64,000 nt of DNA from Caulobacter sp. FWC26 (GTDB lineage: Bacteria; Pseudomonadota; Alphaproteobacteria; Caulobacterales; Caulobacteraceae), in contig NZ_CP033873.1 of NCBI RefSeq assembly GCF_002742645.2, positions 62,001-126,000 of the forward strand, read 5' to 3'. A program made the position numbers and the translations under genes. The notes below the pieces were generated by a model. The model was not told the origin of the DNA and ran no database searches. It saw nothing but the letters and a program-made list of their open reading frames with translations. Below are positions 39,880 to 48,861 of this stretch, one piece after another. Position 1 is the stretch's first letter, and every line of letters begins with the position of its first letter.

Positions 39880-42126
39880 ATGACGAAGCAATGGTTGCAG
39901 GCGGCCAGCCTATTGGCGCTCGCGATGGGGACCTCGGCTTTCGCCGGGGCTGCATTTGCCCAGGCCAAGCCCCAGAACAACGAGTTGGAGGAGGTGGTCG
40001 TCACCGCCCGCCGGGCTGAGGAGCAGGCCCAGTCCGTACCGGTCACTGTGACCGCCATCTCCGCTGAGAGCCTGCAGAAGAATGTTATCCAGTCCGGCCT
40101 GGATCTGCAAAAGATGGTGCCGACGCTCAGCGTCGTGATGGGCACCCAGGCCAATGGCGCATCCTACTCCTTGCGGGGGATCCGCACCGGGGTCGTCACC
40201 TATCTCAACGAGGTGCCCACACCCAGCGGCCAGGCGGGCGCCTCGGCGGTGAACCTGCAGCTCTACGACCTATCCTCCGTCCAGGCCGTCTCAGGTCCGC
40301 AAGGGACGCTGTTCGGCCGCAACTCGACGGGCGGCGCCATTCTCTTCACGCCCAAAAAGCCGACCGACGTCTTCGAAGGCTCGGTCGCTGGCGAACTGGG
40401 CAACTATGATCGGCGCCAGTTCACCGGCGTGCTGAACATCCCGGTCAGCGACATGCTGAAGGTACGCCTGGGGGCCCAGATCACCGATCGCGGCGGCGTG
40501 GTGGAAAACACGCTCGGCGATGACGCCCAAGACATTGTTCGCCAAGCCTATCGGGTTGGCGTGCTGTTCACGCCTACCGACAAGATCAACAACTACACGT
40601 TGGCGGACTACGGCAAGACCGGCGGCCATCTCTTCGCGGCCATCACCTACCACTATCCCGGCGGCGCTTGTCCTGCGACCTACGCGGCGTGCGTCTACGG
40701 CCCCACCCTGCTGGTTGGCCTCCAGCAGCAACAGGAAGCATTCGGCATACGTAAGATCGCCAGCGCGTTTCCGGCCTATTCGCACGGCGAAGAGGTCGGC
40801 TTCCAGAACGTCTTGACCTATGACCTGACCGACGACCTGAGCCTGAAGTACATCGCATCCTATCGGAAGAGCCAGAGCAAGAACCTCTCCAACAAGACTT
40901 CGTTCAACGTCCCGTTCGTCTATGGTCAGGACTACAATCGGACCCACGAGTGGATCCAGGAAGTCCAGGGGCGGGCCAAGCTGCTGGACGGTCGACTCGA
41001 CCTCGTCGGGGGCGTGTTCCTAAGACATGTGATTTCCAACAACGAAAACTCGCTGCAGATCCTGAACCCGGTCGGCGCTCCGTTCGGTCCGGCGACGGCG
41101 CAGACCTCGCCCTCGCACGCCGACAACCGCTCAACCGCCTTCTATGCCCAAGGCAACTTCAAGCTGACCGACCGGTTGTCCCTCACCGCCGGTCTGCGGC
41201 AAACCAACGATGATCAGAAGAACGTCGCATCCAGCATCTTGCCGGGCCTGAAATGCGGGCTGAATCCGGCCGTGCCGGGCGTCAATTTCGCAGCGTGCCA
41301 GCAGCGCCAAGCGGCGAAGTTCGATGCGCTGACCTATCTGGTCTCACTAGACTATCAAGTGACGCCGGACCTGCTGGTCTACGCCACGACGCGGACGGGC
41401 TACAACGCCGGGGGCTTCAACCAGGGGATCATCAACACCGACCTTGGCAGCTACGCCCCTGAGCACCTCACGGACTACGAGGTGGGTGTCAAGGCCGACT
41501 GGCATCTGGGTGACATGCCCGTGCGGACCAACCTCGCGGCCTTCCAAGGCAAGTACAAAGACATCCAGCGCAGCGTGGTGCGCTTCGTCAACAACGTGAC
41601 CATCGCGGGCACGTTCAACGCCGCAGAAGCGACCATCAAAGGCGCCCAGCTCGAGATCCAGGCGCGGCCCAGTTCGATGTTCGACGTCAATGGCTCGTTG
41701 GGCCTGCTAGACACGGTGTACGATCGGTTCGACGCCACGGCGATCTCAGGCAGCGCCACCGGCAATCGCTTCGCCCAAGCGCCAAAGGTGACCTACAACC
41801 TCTCGGGCACCTTCCACCACGACCTGTCGTTCGGCGAGCTGTCGGCCAGCCTAAGCTACGCCTACGTCGGTGATGTGACCTTCACGGACAGCAATATCGG
41901 CCAACCCTACGCCTTTACCAACGGCTACGGTCTGCTCGATCTCAATATCGAGGTTCGCAACATCGGCGGCCGCCCGATCACCGCCGGGGTTTGGGCCAAG
42001 AACCTCGCCGACAAGGACTACATCGTGAACATCAGCGACCAGTCCAAGTCGCTCGGCTTCACCTCCAACATCTACGGCGACCCGCGCACCTTTGGCGTGT
42101 CCCTGCGCTACGCCTTCGGCTCTTGA
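39880..42126 (+). CDS. TonB-dependent outer-membrane receptor
   Basis: A 748-residue outer-membrane transporter. AGGGGGA precedes the ATG at 39880. Residues 1-27 are a Sec signal peptide ending AFAGAAFAQ. The TonB-box region ELEEVVVTARR is followed by the plug domain (LQKMVPTLSVVMG, LYDLSSVQAVSGPQGTLFGR). The beta-barrel ends in the usual aromatic-rich strand SLRYAFGS. In Caulobacterales such receptors import plant- or sterol-derived molecules. It directly precedes two unknown paralogues and probably brings in the cluster's substrate. Confidence 0.93.
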   Translation: MTKQWLQAASLLALAMGTSAFAGAAFAQAKPQNNELEEVVVTARRAEEQAQSVPVTVTAISAESLQKNVIQSGLDLQKMVPTLSVVMGTQANGASYSLRGIRTGVVTYLNEVPTPSGQAGASAVNLQLYDLSSVQAVSGPQGTLFGRNSTGGAILFTPKKPTDVFEGSVAGELGNYDRRQFTGVLNIPVSDMLKVRLGAQITDRGGVVENTLGDDAQDIVRQAYRVGVLFTPTDKINNYTLADYGKTGGHLFAAITYHYPGGACPATYAACVYGPTLLVGLQQQQEAFGIRKIASAFPAYSHGEEVGFQNVLTYDLTDDLSLKYIASYRKSQSKNLSNKTSFNVPFVYGQDYNRTHEWIQEVQGRAKLLDGRLDLVGGVFLRHVISNNENSLQILNPVGAPFGPATAQTSPSHADNRSTAFYAQGNFKLTDRLSLTAGLRQTNDDQKNVASSILPGLKCGLNPAVPGVNFAACQQRQAAKFDALTYLVSLDYQVTPDLLVYATTRTGYNAGGFNQGIINTDLGSYAPEHLTDYEVGVKADWHLGDMPVRTNLAAFQGKYKDIQRSVVRFVNNVTIAGTFNAAEATIKGAQLEIQARPSSMFDVNGSLGLLDTVYDRFDATAISGSATGNRFAQAPKVTYNLSGTFHHDLSFGELSASLSYAYVGDVTFTDSNIGQPYAFTNGYGLLDLNIEVRNIGGRPITAGVWAKNLADKDYIVNISDQSKSLGFTSNIYGDPRTFGVSLRYAFGS

Positions 42127-42149
42127 CCATGGAAGATTGGGGACACGTC

Positions 42150-43178
42150 ATGAGTGACACCACCAAGCACCCGCAATTGGCCAAGGTCCGCCTCGCGGGC
42201 GGCGCGCCGCCCCTGCTGCCCGATCTGGCGGACGTGATGCCCGCCGATCCGGCCTTGGCCGACGCCCTGGCGACGGAGTTTGCATCGACGGCGACGACCC
42301 TGTCGACGCCCCAGGCCTATTGGGCGGGCTTGAACGGCTGGATGACCGACCGTCTTTCCGGTCCGGTCATGGAGGGGAAGGTCAGCCCCGAGCAGCTCGG
42401 CGCCCAGGCTTGGGCCATCTACGCGTCCAGCTATTGGGGCGGGCTGGAGTTGCGCGAACATTGGGGCATGCCCCCGGTGATCGCCAAGATGGGGATCAAG
42501 TTCTCGCCGCCGTTCGCCGACGTGCAAATGGGCATATTGGCCCAGATGCGTCAGCGCATGGCGGCGGTGAATGCCGGCGGCGAGGCGTGCCTTGCCCTAC
42601 TGCCGTCCCTGATGCGTGAAGGCGGCACCTCCGGCACAGTCTATGGCATCGCCTACAATGCCGGCGTCCAAGTGGTGAAGACCGAGGATCCGCCGATCGG
42701 TCAACGACGACCGCACCGCCAGCCCAAGCCCGCGGCGTTACGCATCAACGGTCGTGACTTCATGCGGGTCGACTACGACCTGCCGACGCCGCACTACCTG
42801 AAGGTCTGGCGCTCGGCTTACGAGCGCGCGGTCACCGCCAATCCCGAGGCCTACGAGAGGGTCATCGTCGGCGAAGCCGGTCAGACTGACCTGCGCGACC
42901 TATGGCGCAAAGGCGTTGCGTTCGGGAACACCACCTGGGGCGGGGATTCTCAGGACAATTGGACCGACGCCTATTTCGACGAAACCATTCGCTGGAGCTC
43001 GATCCTGACCTTCGGCATGGAGGCCGTCGGCCTCGCCGCGATCGCGGCTGTGATCAATCAGGATCCCGAGGCGGCCAAGCTCGCCGTAATGGGCAACGCC
43101 CTCTACCTCGGCGCGACCCCGGGCTGGCTGCTCGGCCTTATCGACACGGGCGCGCACCTTCCCACCGTGACGGCTTAG
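42150..43178 (+). CDS. Unknown-family protein, paralogue A (no signal)
   Basis: A 342-residue protein from the ATG at 42150, with GGGGA 7 bases upstream. It lies 23 bases after the TonB receptor gene. It shares most of its length with the next gene: NGWMTDRLS, GAQAWAIYASS, VQVVKTEDPP, RDFMRVDYDLP, LKVWRS, INQDPEAA, GATPGW. No signal peptide or membrane helix is present, so it should be cytoplasmic. It has no family I recognise, no cofactor motif is visible, and conserved Trp, Tyr and Asp residues suggest an enzyme or binding protein. Confidence 0.7.
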   Translation: MSDTTKHPQLAKVRLAGGAPPLLPDLADVMPADPALADALATEFASTATTLSTPQAYWAGLNGWMTDRLSGPVMEGKVSPEQLGAQAWAIYASSYWGGLELREHWGMPPVIAKMGIKFSPPFADVQMGILAQMRQRMAAVNAGGEACLALLPSLMREGGTSGTVYGIAYNAGVQVVKTEDPPIGQRRPHRQPKPAALRINGRDFMRVDYDLPTPHYLKVWRSAYERAVTANPEAYERVIVGEAGQTDLRDLWRKGVAFGNTTWGGDSQDNWTDAYFDETIRWSSILTFGMEAVGLAAIAAVINQDPEAAKLAVMGNALYLGATPGWLLGLIDTGAHLPTVTA

Positions 43179-43225
43179 CGATCGGCTTTGGCGGACACAG
43201 CGATCAAATTCATAAGGCGACAAAC

Positions 43226-44323
43226 ATGCAATACGACAGGCGCACCATTCTCGCCGGAGCAGGCTCCGCGGCGCTGGCGATGAGCCTCCCGGCAGCGGCG
43301 CAGGCAGTGACTAGCGCCGGGGCCGCCCGGTTCGCCGGCGCCGCGCCCCTCGGTCCTGAGCTCGCCAAGGTTATGCCGGAGTCTCCGGCGTTGATGGAGG
43401 CCCTTGCGGCCGAGTTCGCTCCGACTGCGGCCCGGTTGCAGAGCCAGGACATCTACTGGCTGGGATTCAACGGCTGGATGACGGACCGTTTGTCGGCCTC
43501 GATCATGGATGGGACCTTGGACGCCAAGGATATCGGACCCCAGGCCTGGGCGATCTATGCTTCCAGCGTCTGGGGTGGGGTTGAGCTGCGGCGTTTACGC
43601 GAAAAGTGGGACAGCGCGCCCGCCATGCCCGACGCTGTCGTTCAGCAGGCCGCGGCCCGCCTGGCCAGGAGCCAGCAAGACATGGCCGAAAAGATGACTC
43701 TGCGCCTAAACGCCCTGGCCGGCGGTCCCGCCAGCTGCCTCAGCATTCTGCCAACCCTGATCCGCGATGACTCCACCACCGGGCCGGTGCACGGCATGGC
43801 CTATAATGCCGGTGTGCAGGTGGTGAAGACCGAAGATCCCCCGGTGGGCCGCCGTCGTCCGCAACGCCCGGCCAAGCCCAGTTCCGTACGGATCAATGTT
43901 CGGGATTTCATGCGGGTCGACTACGATCTGCCGTCGCCGCTCTACCTGAAGGTCTGGCGTTCCAAATTCGAAGGCGCCGTGACCGGCAATCCGGACGCCT
44001 ACGAGAAGATCATTCGCGGCGAGCCTGGGCAGGAAAATCTGCGCGATCTTTGGAAGCGGGCGGTGTTGCTGGGCCTGAAGACATGGGGCGGCGAATCCAA
44101 CGACAAGTGGTCCGACGCCTACTTCGAAGGCGCCTTGCATTGGAGTTCGGTGCTCAACTTTGGTCTTGAAGCCATGGGATTGGCGACCTTCGTGGCGCTG
44201 ATCAATCAAGATCCCGAAGCGGCGCGCCGAGCTGTGCTCGTCAACACCCTCTATGTCGGCGCCACGCCCGGTTGGGGCGTGGGTCTCTTCGACAAGAACG
44301 CGACCTTGCCCGCGAAGGCCTGA
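43226..44323 (+). CDS. Unknown-family protein, paralogue B (Tat-type signal)
   Basis: A 365-residue protein. Residues 1-27 form a twin-arginine-like signal (DRRTILAGAGSAALAMSLPA then AAQA), so the mature protein should be periplasmic. The remainder is clearly homologous to paralogue A over almost its full length, with the same NGWMTDRLS, AWAIYASS, VQVVKTEDPP, RVDYDLPSP and NQDPEAA landmarks. The gene follows paralogue A by 47 bases in the same operon. One exported and one internal copy of the same protein behind a TonB receptor suggests action on the same ligand on both sides of the inner membrane. Confidence 0.7.
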   Translation: MQYDRRTILAGAGSAALAMSLPAAAQAVTSAGAARFAGAAPLGPELAKVMPESPALMEALAAEFAPTAARLQSQDIYWLGFNGWMTDRLSASIMDGTLDAKDIGPQAWAIYASSVWGGVELRRLREKWDSAPAMPDAVVQQAAARLARSQQDMAEKMTLRLNALAGGPASCLSILPTLIRDDSTTGPVHGMAYNAGVQVVKTEDPPVGRRRPQRPAKPSSVRINVRDFMRVDYDLPSPLYLKVWRSKFEGAVTGNPDAYEKIIRGEPGQENLRDLWKRAVLLGLKTWGGESNDKWSDAYFEGALHWSSVLNFGLEAMGLATFVALINQDPEAARRAVLVNTLYVGATPGWGVGLFDKNATLPAKA

Positions 44324-44433
44324 TGCAAAGGATCGTCGCCAGCTAGCGCTCGGTGACGGCGGTGTCCGTCGCCGTGCGCTAGCCAGACTTGGCGGCGCTG
44401 CAGCGTCATGTCGACCGAACCGGCCGCAACGCC

Positions 44434-45846
44434 CTAAGTTTCAAGAGAGAAAGGCACCGAGCGGCGTTCATGTTCGAGCACCTCGAAGGCTCGATCCACG
44501 GGCGGGAAAGCCCGTTGCGAGCAGTCGTTACGCTCGCAAATCCGACAGCTAACCCCAATCCGGGCCGGCGGACCTTTCAGGTCCAAGCCTTGTGCATAGA
44601 CGAGACTGTCAGCGTACTGCACTTCACAACCTAAACCCAGCGCGTAGCGCCGATCGGGCTGTAGGTAAGCGCCCGAGGGTTTGACGACGCCCTTGGCGAT
44701 GCTGACATAGCCGACGCCATCCGGCATTTCGGCCAGTTGTACGAGCCACTTGTCGGGGGTGGCGAAGGCGTCGTGCACGTTCCACAGCGGGCAGGTCCCG
44801 CCAAAGCGGGCGAACTGAAGCCGTGTGGCGCTGTGGCGCTTGGTGATGTTGCCGGCTTGATCGACACGCACGAAATAGAACGGCACGCCCCGCGCGCCGG
44901 GTCGCTGGAGCGTCGAGAGCCGATGGAAAACCTGTTCCAAGCTCGTCTGGAACATGAGGCTCAGGCGCTCAGTGTCGTGTCGCGTTGCGAGTGCGGCTTC
45001 GCGGAAACGCTCATACGGCAAGAGCATCGCGCCCGCCGCATAGTTCAACAGCGCGGTGCGGCAAACCTTGGCCGCGCCCTCGCTACGAAAGCCCGCCGCC
45101 CCCAACTCCATTTCGACCGTATCAGAGAGCGATGCGGCGACGATCTGATAGGCCATTTGGAACGATCGCGTGGCGGGGCCCTGGGGCGCGCCGAGGGTCA
45201 AAAGGCCCGCTGCCGGATCGAACCGGCGTAGAAGATCCGGCTCGGCTGATCGTGTCACGCCTATGCCCTGTTTTTCCCTCAACCAGCGCTCCAGCACCGT
45301 CTCGACAGGCTCGGGGCCATCCAAGCCGAGTTCGGCCGAGAGGGCTTCAGCGGCAACGTCCAGGCTATGAACGTAGTTGTTCTTGTAGTGGAAGAAGTCG
45401 CGGACTTCCTCATAGGGCAGGAGGGCGCTGGCCGCGCCCCGCTCGTCCAGGGATACCGCTTCCTCGGTCGTCTTGAGGCGCTCATCAAGTCGACGATAGG
45501 CGTGATGTAGCGCCAGGAAGGCCCGGGCCAGGTTCGGCGTGTTGGCGACTGCCGACTTCAGTTCCTGCAGCCCCGGAGGCTCGCCGCCGGGGATCGTGTC
45601 GGCCGTAGCCTCGCGTAGATCCGCGACCATCCGTTGGTCGTCGGCGACATCGAGGGTCGCGGCCTCGACCTCGAAGACCCGCATCACATCGATCACAACC
45701 CGCGCGGTCACCGGCCGCTGATTGGCTTCGATTTGCGAGAGATAGCTTGCCGACAAGCCAAGCCGTGTGGCGCAGGCCTCCAAATTCCAGCCTTTCGCTT
45801 GGCGCAGCAGGCGGAGCTTGGGGCCGATGAACAGTTTATCTCGCAT
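44434..45846 (-). CDS. ScfR/PrpR/RamB-type short-chain fatty acyl regulator
   Basis: A 470-residue regulator. An N-terminal XRE helix-turn-helix (LRLLRQAKGWNLEACATRLG, then SASYLSQIEANQRPVT) is followed by an IrrE/DUF955-like segment and a C-terminal cysteine-containing domain (VSCRICERNDCSQRAFPP). This is the layout of PrpR, RamB and MccR, which sense propionyl-, acetyl- or related CoA esters and control the matching pathway. It is divergent from pccB, so control of propionyl-CoA carboxylase is the natural prediction. The ATG at 45846 is used; a GTG lies two codons upstream. Confidence 0.85.
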   Translation of the reverse strand: MRDKLFIGPKLRLLRQAKGWNLEACATRLGLSASYLSQIEANQRPVTARVVIDVMRVFEVEAATLDVADDQRMVADLREATADTIPGGEPPGLQELKSAVANTPNLARAFLALHHAYRRLDERLKTTEEAVSLDERGAASALLPYEEVRDFFHYKNNYVHSLDVAAEALSAELGLDGPEPVETVLERWLREKQGIGVTRSAEPDLLRRFDPAAGLLTLGAPQGPATRSFQMAYQIVAASLSDTVEMELGAAGFRSEGAAKVCRTALLNYAAGAMLLPYERFREAALATRHDTERLSLMFQTSLEQVFHRLSTLQRPGARGVPFYFVRVDQAGNITKRHSATRLQFARFGGTCPLWNVHDAFATPDKWLVQLAEMPDGVGYVSIAKGVVKPSGAYLQPDRRYALGLGCEVQYADSLVYAQGLDLKGPPARIGVSCRICERNDCSQRAFPPVDRAFEVLEHERRSVPFSLET

Positions 45847-45932
45847 TTTCACAACTTTGCAGCTTTACAGATTTCGCTCACTCAATCTGGCTTCAAAGCT
45901 TGATTTTGATCCGGTTTTTGTTGCCGGCAAGC

Positions 45933-45950
45933 GCAAAAATCGCATTTTGC
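45933..45950. promoter_or_regulatory. Possible ScfR/PrpR operator
   Basis: GCAAAA at 45933-45938 and TTTTGC at 45945-45950 form an inverted repeat with a 6-base spacer, and TTGCAA follows at 45947-45952. RamB/PrpR-type regulators bind TTTGCAAA-like sites. It lies in the 232-bp gap between the regulator and pccB. Confidence 0.45.
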
Positions 45951-46078
45951 AATAGAGCGATGTTTTTACAGCGTTCCTCCCACCCAGCCGGAGCCCACCT
46001 CCGGAAACCTAGGCCGCCGAGCCGCTTGTCGGCTTGGCGGCCGGTTCTTTGCGATCCCATTGCGAGAGATCCGTCGCC

Positions 46079-47611
46079 TTGCAGCACATTCTCGAGGAAC
46101 TCGACCGCCGTCGCGAGCAGGCCAAGGCCGGCGGCGGCGCAAAACGCGTCGAAGCCCAGCACGCCAAGGGCAAGCTGACCGCTCGCGAGCGCATCGATCT
46201 GTTGCTGGACGAGGGCTCGTTCGAAGAGTTCGACATGTTCGTCGAGCATCGCAGCGCCGACTTCGGCATGCAGGACCAGAAGATCCCCGGCGACGGCGTC
46301 GTCACCGGCTGGGGCACGATCAACGGCAAGGTCGTCTACGTCTTCTCCAAGGATTTCACCGTGTTCGGCGGGAGCCTGTCGGGCGCTCACGCGGCCAAGA
46401 TCGTCAAGGTCCAGCGCCAGGCCATGAAGGTCGGCGCGCCGATCATCGGCCTGTTCGACGCCGGCGGGGCGCGCATCCAGGAGGGCGTCGACTCCCTCGC
46501 CGGCTACGCCGACATCTTTCTCGAGAACGTCATGGCCTCGGGCGTCGTCCCGCAGATCAGCGTGATCATGGGCCCCTGCGCCGGCGGCGATGTCTATTCA
46601 CCGGCCATGACCGACTTCATCTTCATGGTGAAGGACACGAGCTACATGTTCGTGACGGGCCCCGACGTCGTGAAGACCGTCACCAACGAGGTCGTCACCG
46701 CCGAGGAACTTGGCGGCGCCCGGGTCCACGCGGCCAAGTCGGGCGTCGCGGAAGGCGCGTTCGAGAACGACCTGGAAGCCATGACCCAGGTCCGTCGCCT
46801 GGTCGATTTCCTGCCGTCCTCCAACCGCGAGGCCGCTCCTGAGCGCCAGAGCTTCGACGAACCTCTGCGCGACGAGCCCAGCCTGGACACCCTGATCCCG
46901 GCCGACGCGACCAAGCCCTACGACATGAAGGAACTGATCCTGAAGATCGTCGACGAGGCGGACTTCTTCGAGATCTCCAGCGAATGGGCCAAGAACATCA
47001 TCTGCGGCTTTGCCCGCATGGACGGCGAGAGCGTCGGCATTGTCGCCAATCAGCCCCAGGTGCTGGCCGGGGTGCTGGACATCGACAGCTCGCGGAAGGC
47101 CGCGCGCTTCGTGCGCTTCTGCGACGCCTTCAACATCCCGATCATCACCCTCGTGGACGTTCCGGGGTTCATGCCGGGGACCAAGCAGGAGTATGGCGGC
47201 CTGATCAAGCACGGCGCCAAGCTCTTGTTCGCCTATGCCGAGGCCACTGTGCCGAAGATCACGGTCATCACCCGCAAGGCCTATGGCGGGGCCTATGACG
47301 TGATGAGCTCCAAGCACCTGCGCGGCGACCTCAACTACGCCTGGCCGACCGCCGAGATCGCGGTGATGGGCGCCAAGGGCGCGGTGGAGATCATCTTCCG
47401 CCAGGAGGCCAAGGATCCCGAGGCCCTGGCCGTCCGCGAGGCCGAGTACAAGGACCGCTTCGCCAACCCGTTCGTCGCCGCCCAGCGCGGCTATGTGGAT
47501 GACGTGATCATGCCGCATGGCACGCGCCGCCGGATCGTGCGGGGGCTCTGGAGCCTGAAGGGGAAGGAACTGTCCAACCCCTGGAAGAAGCACGACAACA
47601 TTCCGCTTTAG
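46079..47611 (+). CDS. pccB: Propionyl-CoA carboxylase, beta (carboxyltransferase) subunit
   Basis: A 510-residue carboxyltransferase. A TTG start at 46079 ([11 protein letters not shown]) gives the standard N-terminus, and no ATG is available nearby. Crotonase-like halves are visible: [33 protein letters not shown] (substrate loop) and, in the second half, [20 protein letters not shown] with [15 protein letters not shown]. It transfers CO2 from biotin to propionyl-CoA, giving methylmalonyl-CoA. pccA lies 1.2 kb downstream, separated by an SDR and a small ORF. Confidence 0.95.
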   Translation: MQHILEELDRRREQAKAGGGAKRVEAQHAKGKLTARERIDLLLDEGSFEEFDMFVEHRSADFGMQDQKIPGDGVVTGWGTINGKVVYVFSKDFTVFGGSLSGAHAAKIVKVQRQAMKVGAPIIGLFDAGGARIQEGVDSLAGYADIFLENVMASGVVPQISVIMGPCAGGDVYSPAMTDFIFMVKDTSYMFVTGPDVVKTVTNEVVTAEELGGARVHAAKSGVAEGAFENDLEAMTQVRRLVDFLPSSNREAAPERQSFDEPLRDEPSLDTLIPADATKPYDMKELILKIVDEADFFEISSEWAKNIICGFARMDGESVGIVANQPQVLAGVLDIDSSRKAARFVRFCDAFNIPIITLVDVPGFMPGTKQEYGGLIKHGAKLLFAYAEATVPKITVITRKAYGGAYDVMSSKHLRGDLNYAWPTAEIAVMGAKGAVEIIFRQEAKDPEALAVREAEYKDRFANPFVAAQRGYVDDVIMPHGTRRRIVRGLWSLKGKELSNPWKKHDNIPL

Positions 47612-47625
47612 GGCCGGGGATCCCC

Positions 47626-48408
47626 ATGCAACTCAATTCCGACATCGCGGCCATTGTGACGGGGGGCGCTTCCGGCCTTGGCGAAGCCACGGCGCGACGC
47701 TTGGCGGCCGAAGGCGTGAAGGTGGCGATCTTCGACATGAATCTTGAGCGGGCTCAGATGGTCGCGGCCGAATGCGGCGGCCTCGCCTGTCGGGTTGACG
47801 TCACGAGCGATGCGGACGTGATCGCGGGCCTCGCGGAGGCTCGCGCAAGTCACGGTCAGGAGCGCATCCTCGTGAACTGCGCGGGCATCGTGATCGGCGC
47901 CAAGACCGTGTCCCGGCGAAAAAGCGATGGGGCGCTGACGGCCGCGTCGACGGATGATTTCGATCGTGTTCTTCGCGTCAATCTGGGCGGCACGTTTCGA
48001 TGTATCGCACTGTCGACTTTGGGGATGGTCTCGCTTGAGCGCCTAGCAAATGGCGAGCGCGGAGTGGTCGTTTCGACGGCGTCCGTCGCATCCGAGGACG
48101 GGCAGGTCGGACAGGCCGCCTATGCGGCGTCGAAGGCGGGTGTTCAAGGGATGGCCCTTCCCATCGCCCGCGACTTGGCCAGTGAGGGCATACGAGTCAA
48201 CACCATTCTCCCGGGACTTTTCGAAACGCCGATGATGGCGAGCTTGCCACCGGCCGTACGCGAAAGCCTTGCAACGAGCGTACCGTTCCCGGCGCGGCTG
48301 GGAACGGGCGCTGAATACGCCTCACTGGTCGTCGAAATCTGCAGCAACGCCTACTTGAACGCGGCGGCGATCCGGCTTGATGGCGCTATTCGGCTGGCGC
48401 CTCGATGA
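47626..48408 (+). CDS. SDR, 3-hydroxyacyl-CoA dehydrogenase type 2-like (HSD10)
   Basis: A 260-residue dehydrogenase. TGGASGLG is at residues 12-19, FDMN suits NAD, VNCAG at about 84-88, and catalytic YAASK at about 166-170. The hydroxyacyl-CoA dehydrogenase type 2 family has this length and the same spacing. Such enzymes oxidise 2-methyl-3-hydroxybutyryl-CoA in isoleucine breakdown, whose product feeds propionyl-CoA carboxylase, so the location between pccB and pccA makes sense. Codon use is less biased than in the flanking genes. Confidence 0.75.
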   Translation: MQLNSDIAAIVTGGASGLGEATARRLAAEGVKVAIFDMNLERAQMVAAECGGLACRVDVTSDADVIAGLAEARASHGQERILVNCAGIVIGAKTVSRRKSDGALTAASTDDFDRVLRVNLGGTFRCIALSTLGMVSLERLANGERGVVVSTASVASEDGQVGQAAYAASKAGVQGMALPIARDLASEGIRVNTILPGLFETPMMASLPPAVRESLATSVPFPARLGTGAEYASLVVEICSNAYLNAAAIRLDGAIRLAPR

Positions 48409-48537
48409 GAAGCGGGGCGTTGGCGGTCGACAGGTCTTGCATCATCAGCGGGACGATCGGGCCGAAAATCTCCCGCGAGGCGGATCTCAAAACTCAAGTG
48501 GGTCGCAGACGCCTGGCGGGAGCGGCGGGGATTCGCC

Positions 48538-48861
48538 GTGACTGAAACGACCGATCCTTCAGAACGGGACGCGCTCGGCTGGATCCTGGCAGGATATGGC
48601 GATGGCCGTTGGCCGGGAATGCTCGACGCACGGTGCGGTCGGCTCTTTCGTCTCGGCGTGTGGTGGAAGCATAGCGGCGCGTCTCCGCCAACATTCGTCG
48701 ATGAGATCAACAGCCAAGTACTGATGATTAACAACCGCGTGCTGGTCATCGATGACTATGGCGACGTCGTCATGACGGTCGAAGTCGGCGCTGACGATCA
48801 GTCCTCAATCCCACCTCCAATGCCTGTCAGCGAGCGCGGTCCATGTTCGAAAAACTCCTGA
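48538..48861 (+). CDS. Small hypothetical protein overlapping pccA
   Basis: A GTG at 48538 with GGGGA upstream opens a 107-residue ORF (MTETTDPSERDALGWILAGY). Trp-rich middle (LFRLGVWWKHSG) and a strand-rich end (VLMINNRVLVIDDYGDVVMT). It overlaps the pccA start by 19 bases, implying coupling. The codon use differs from pccA. No family is recognised. Confidence 0.5.
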   Translation: MTETTDPSERDALGWILAGYGDGRWPGMLDARCGRLFRLGVWWKHSGASPPTFVDEINSQVLMINNRVLVIDDYGDVVMTVEVGADDQSSIPPPMPVSERGPCSKNS

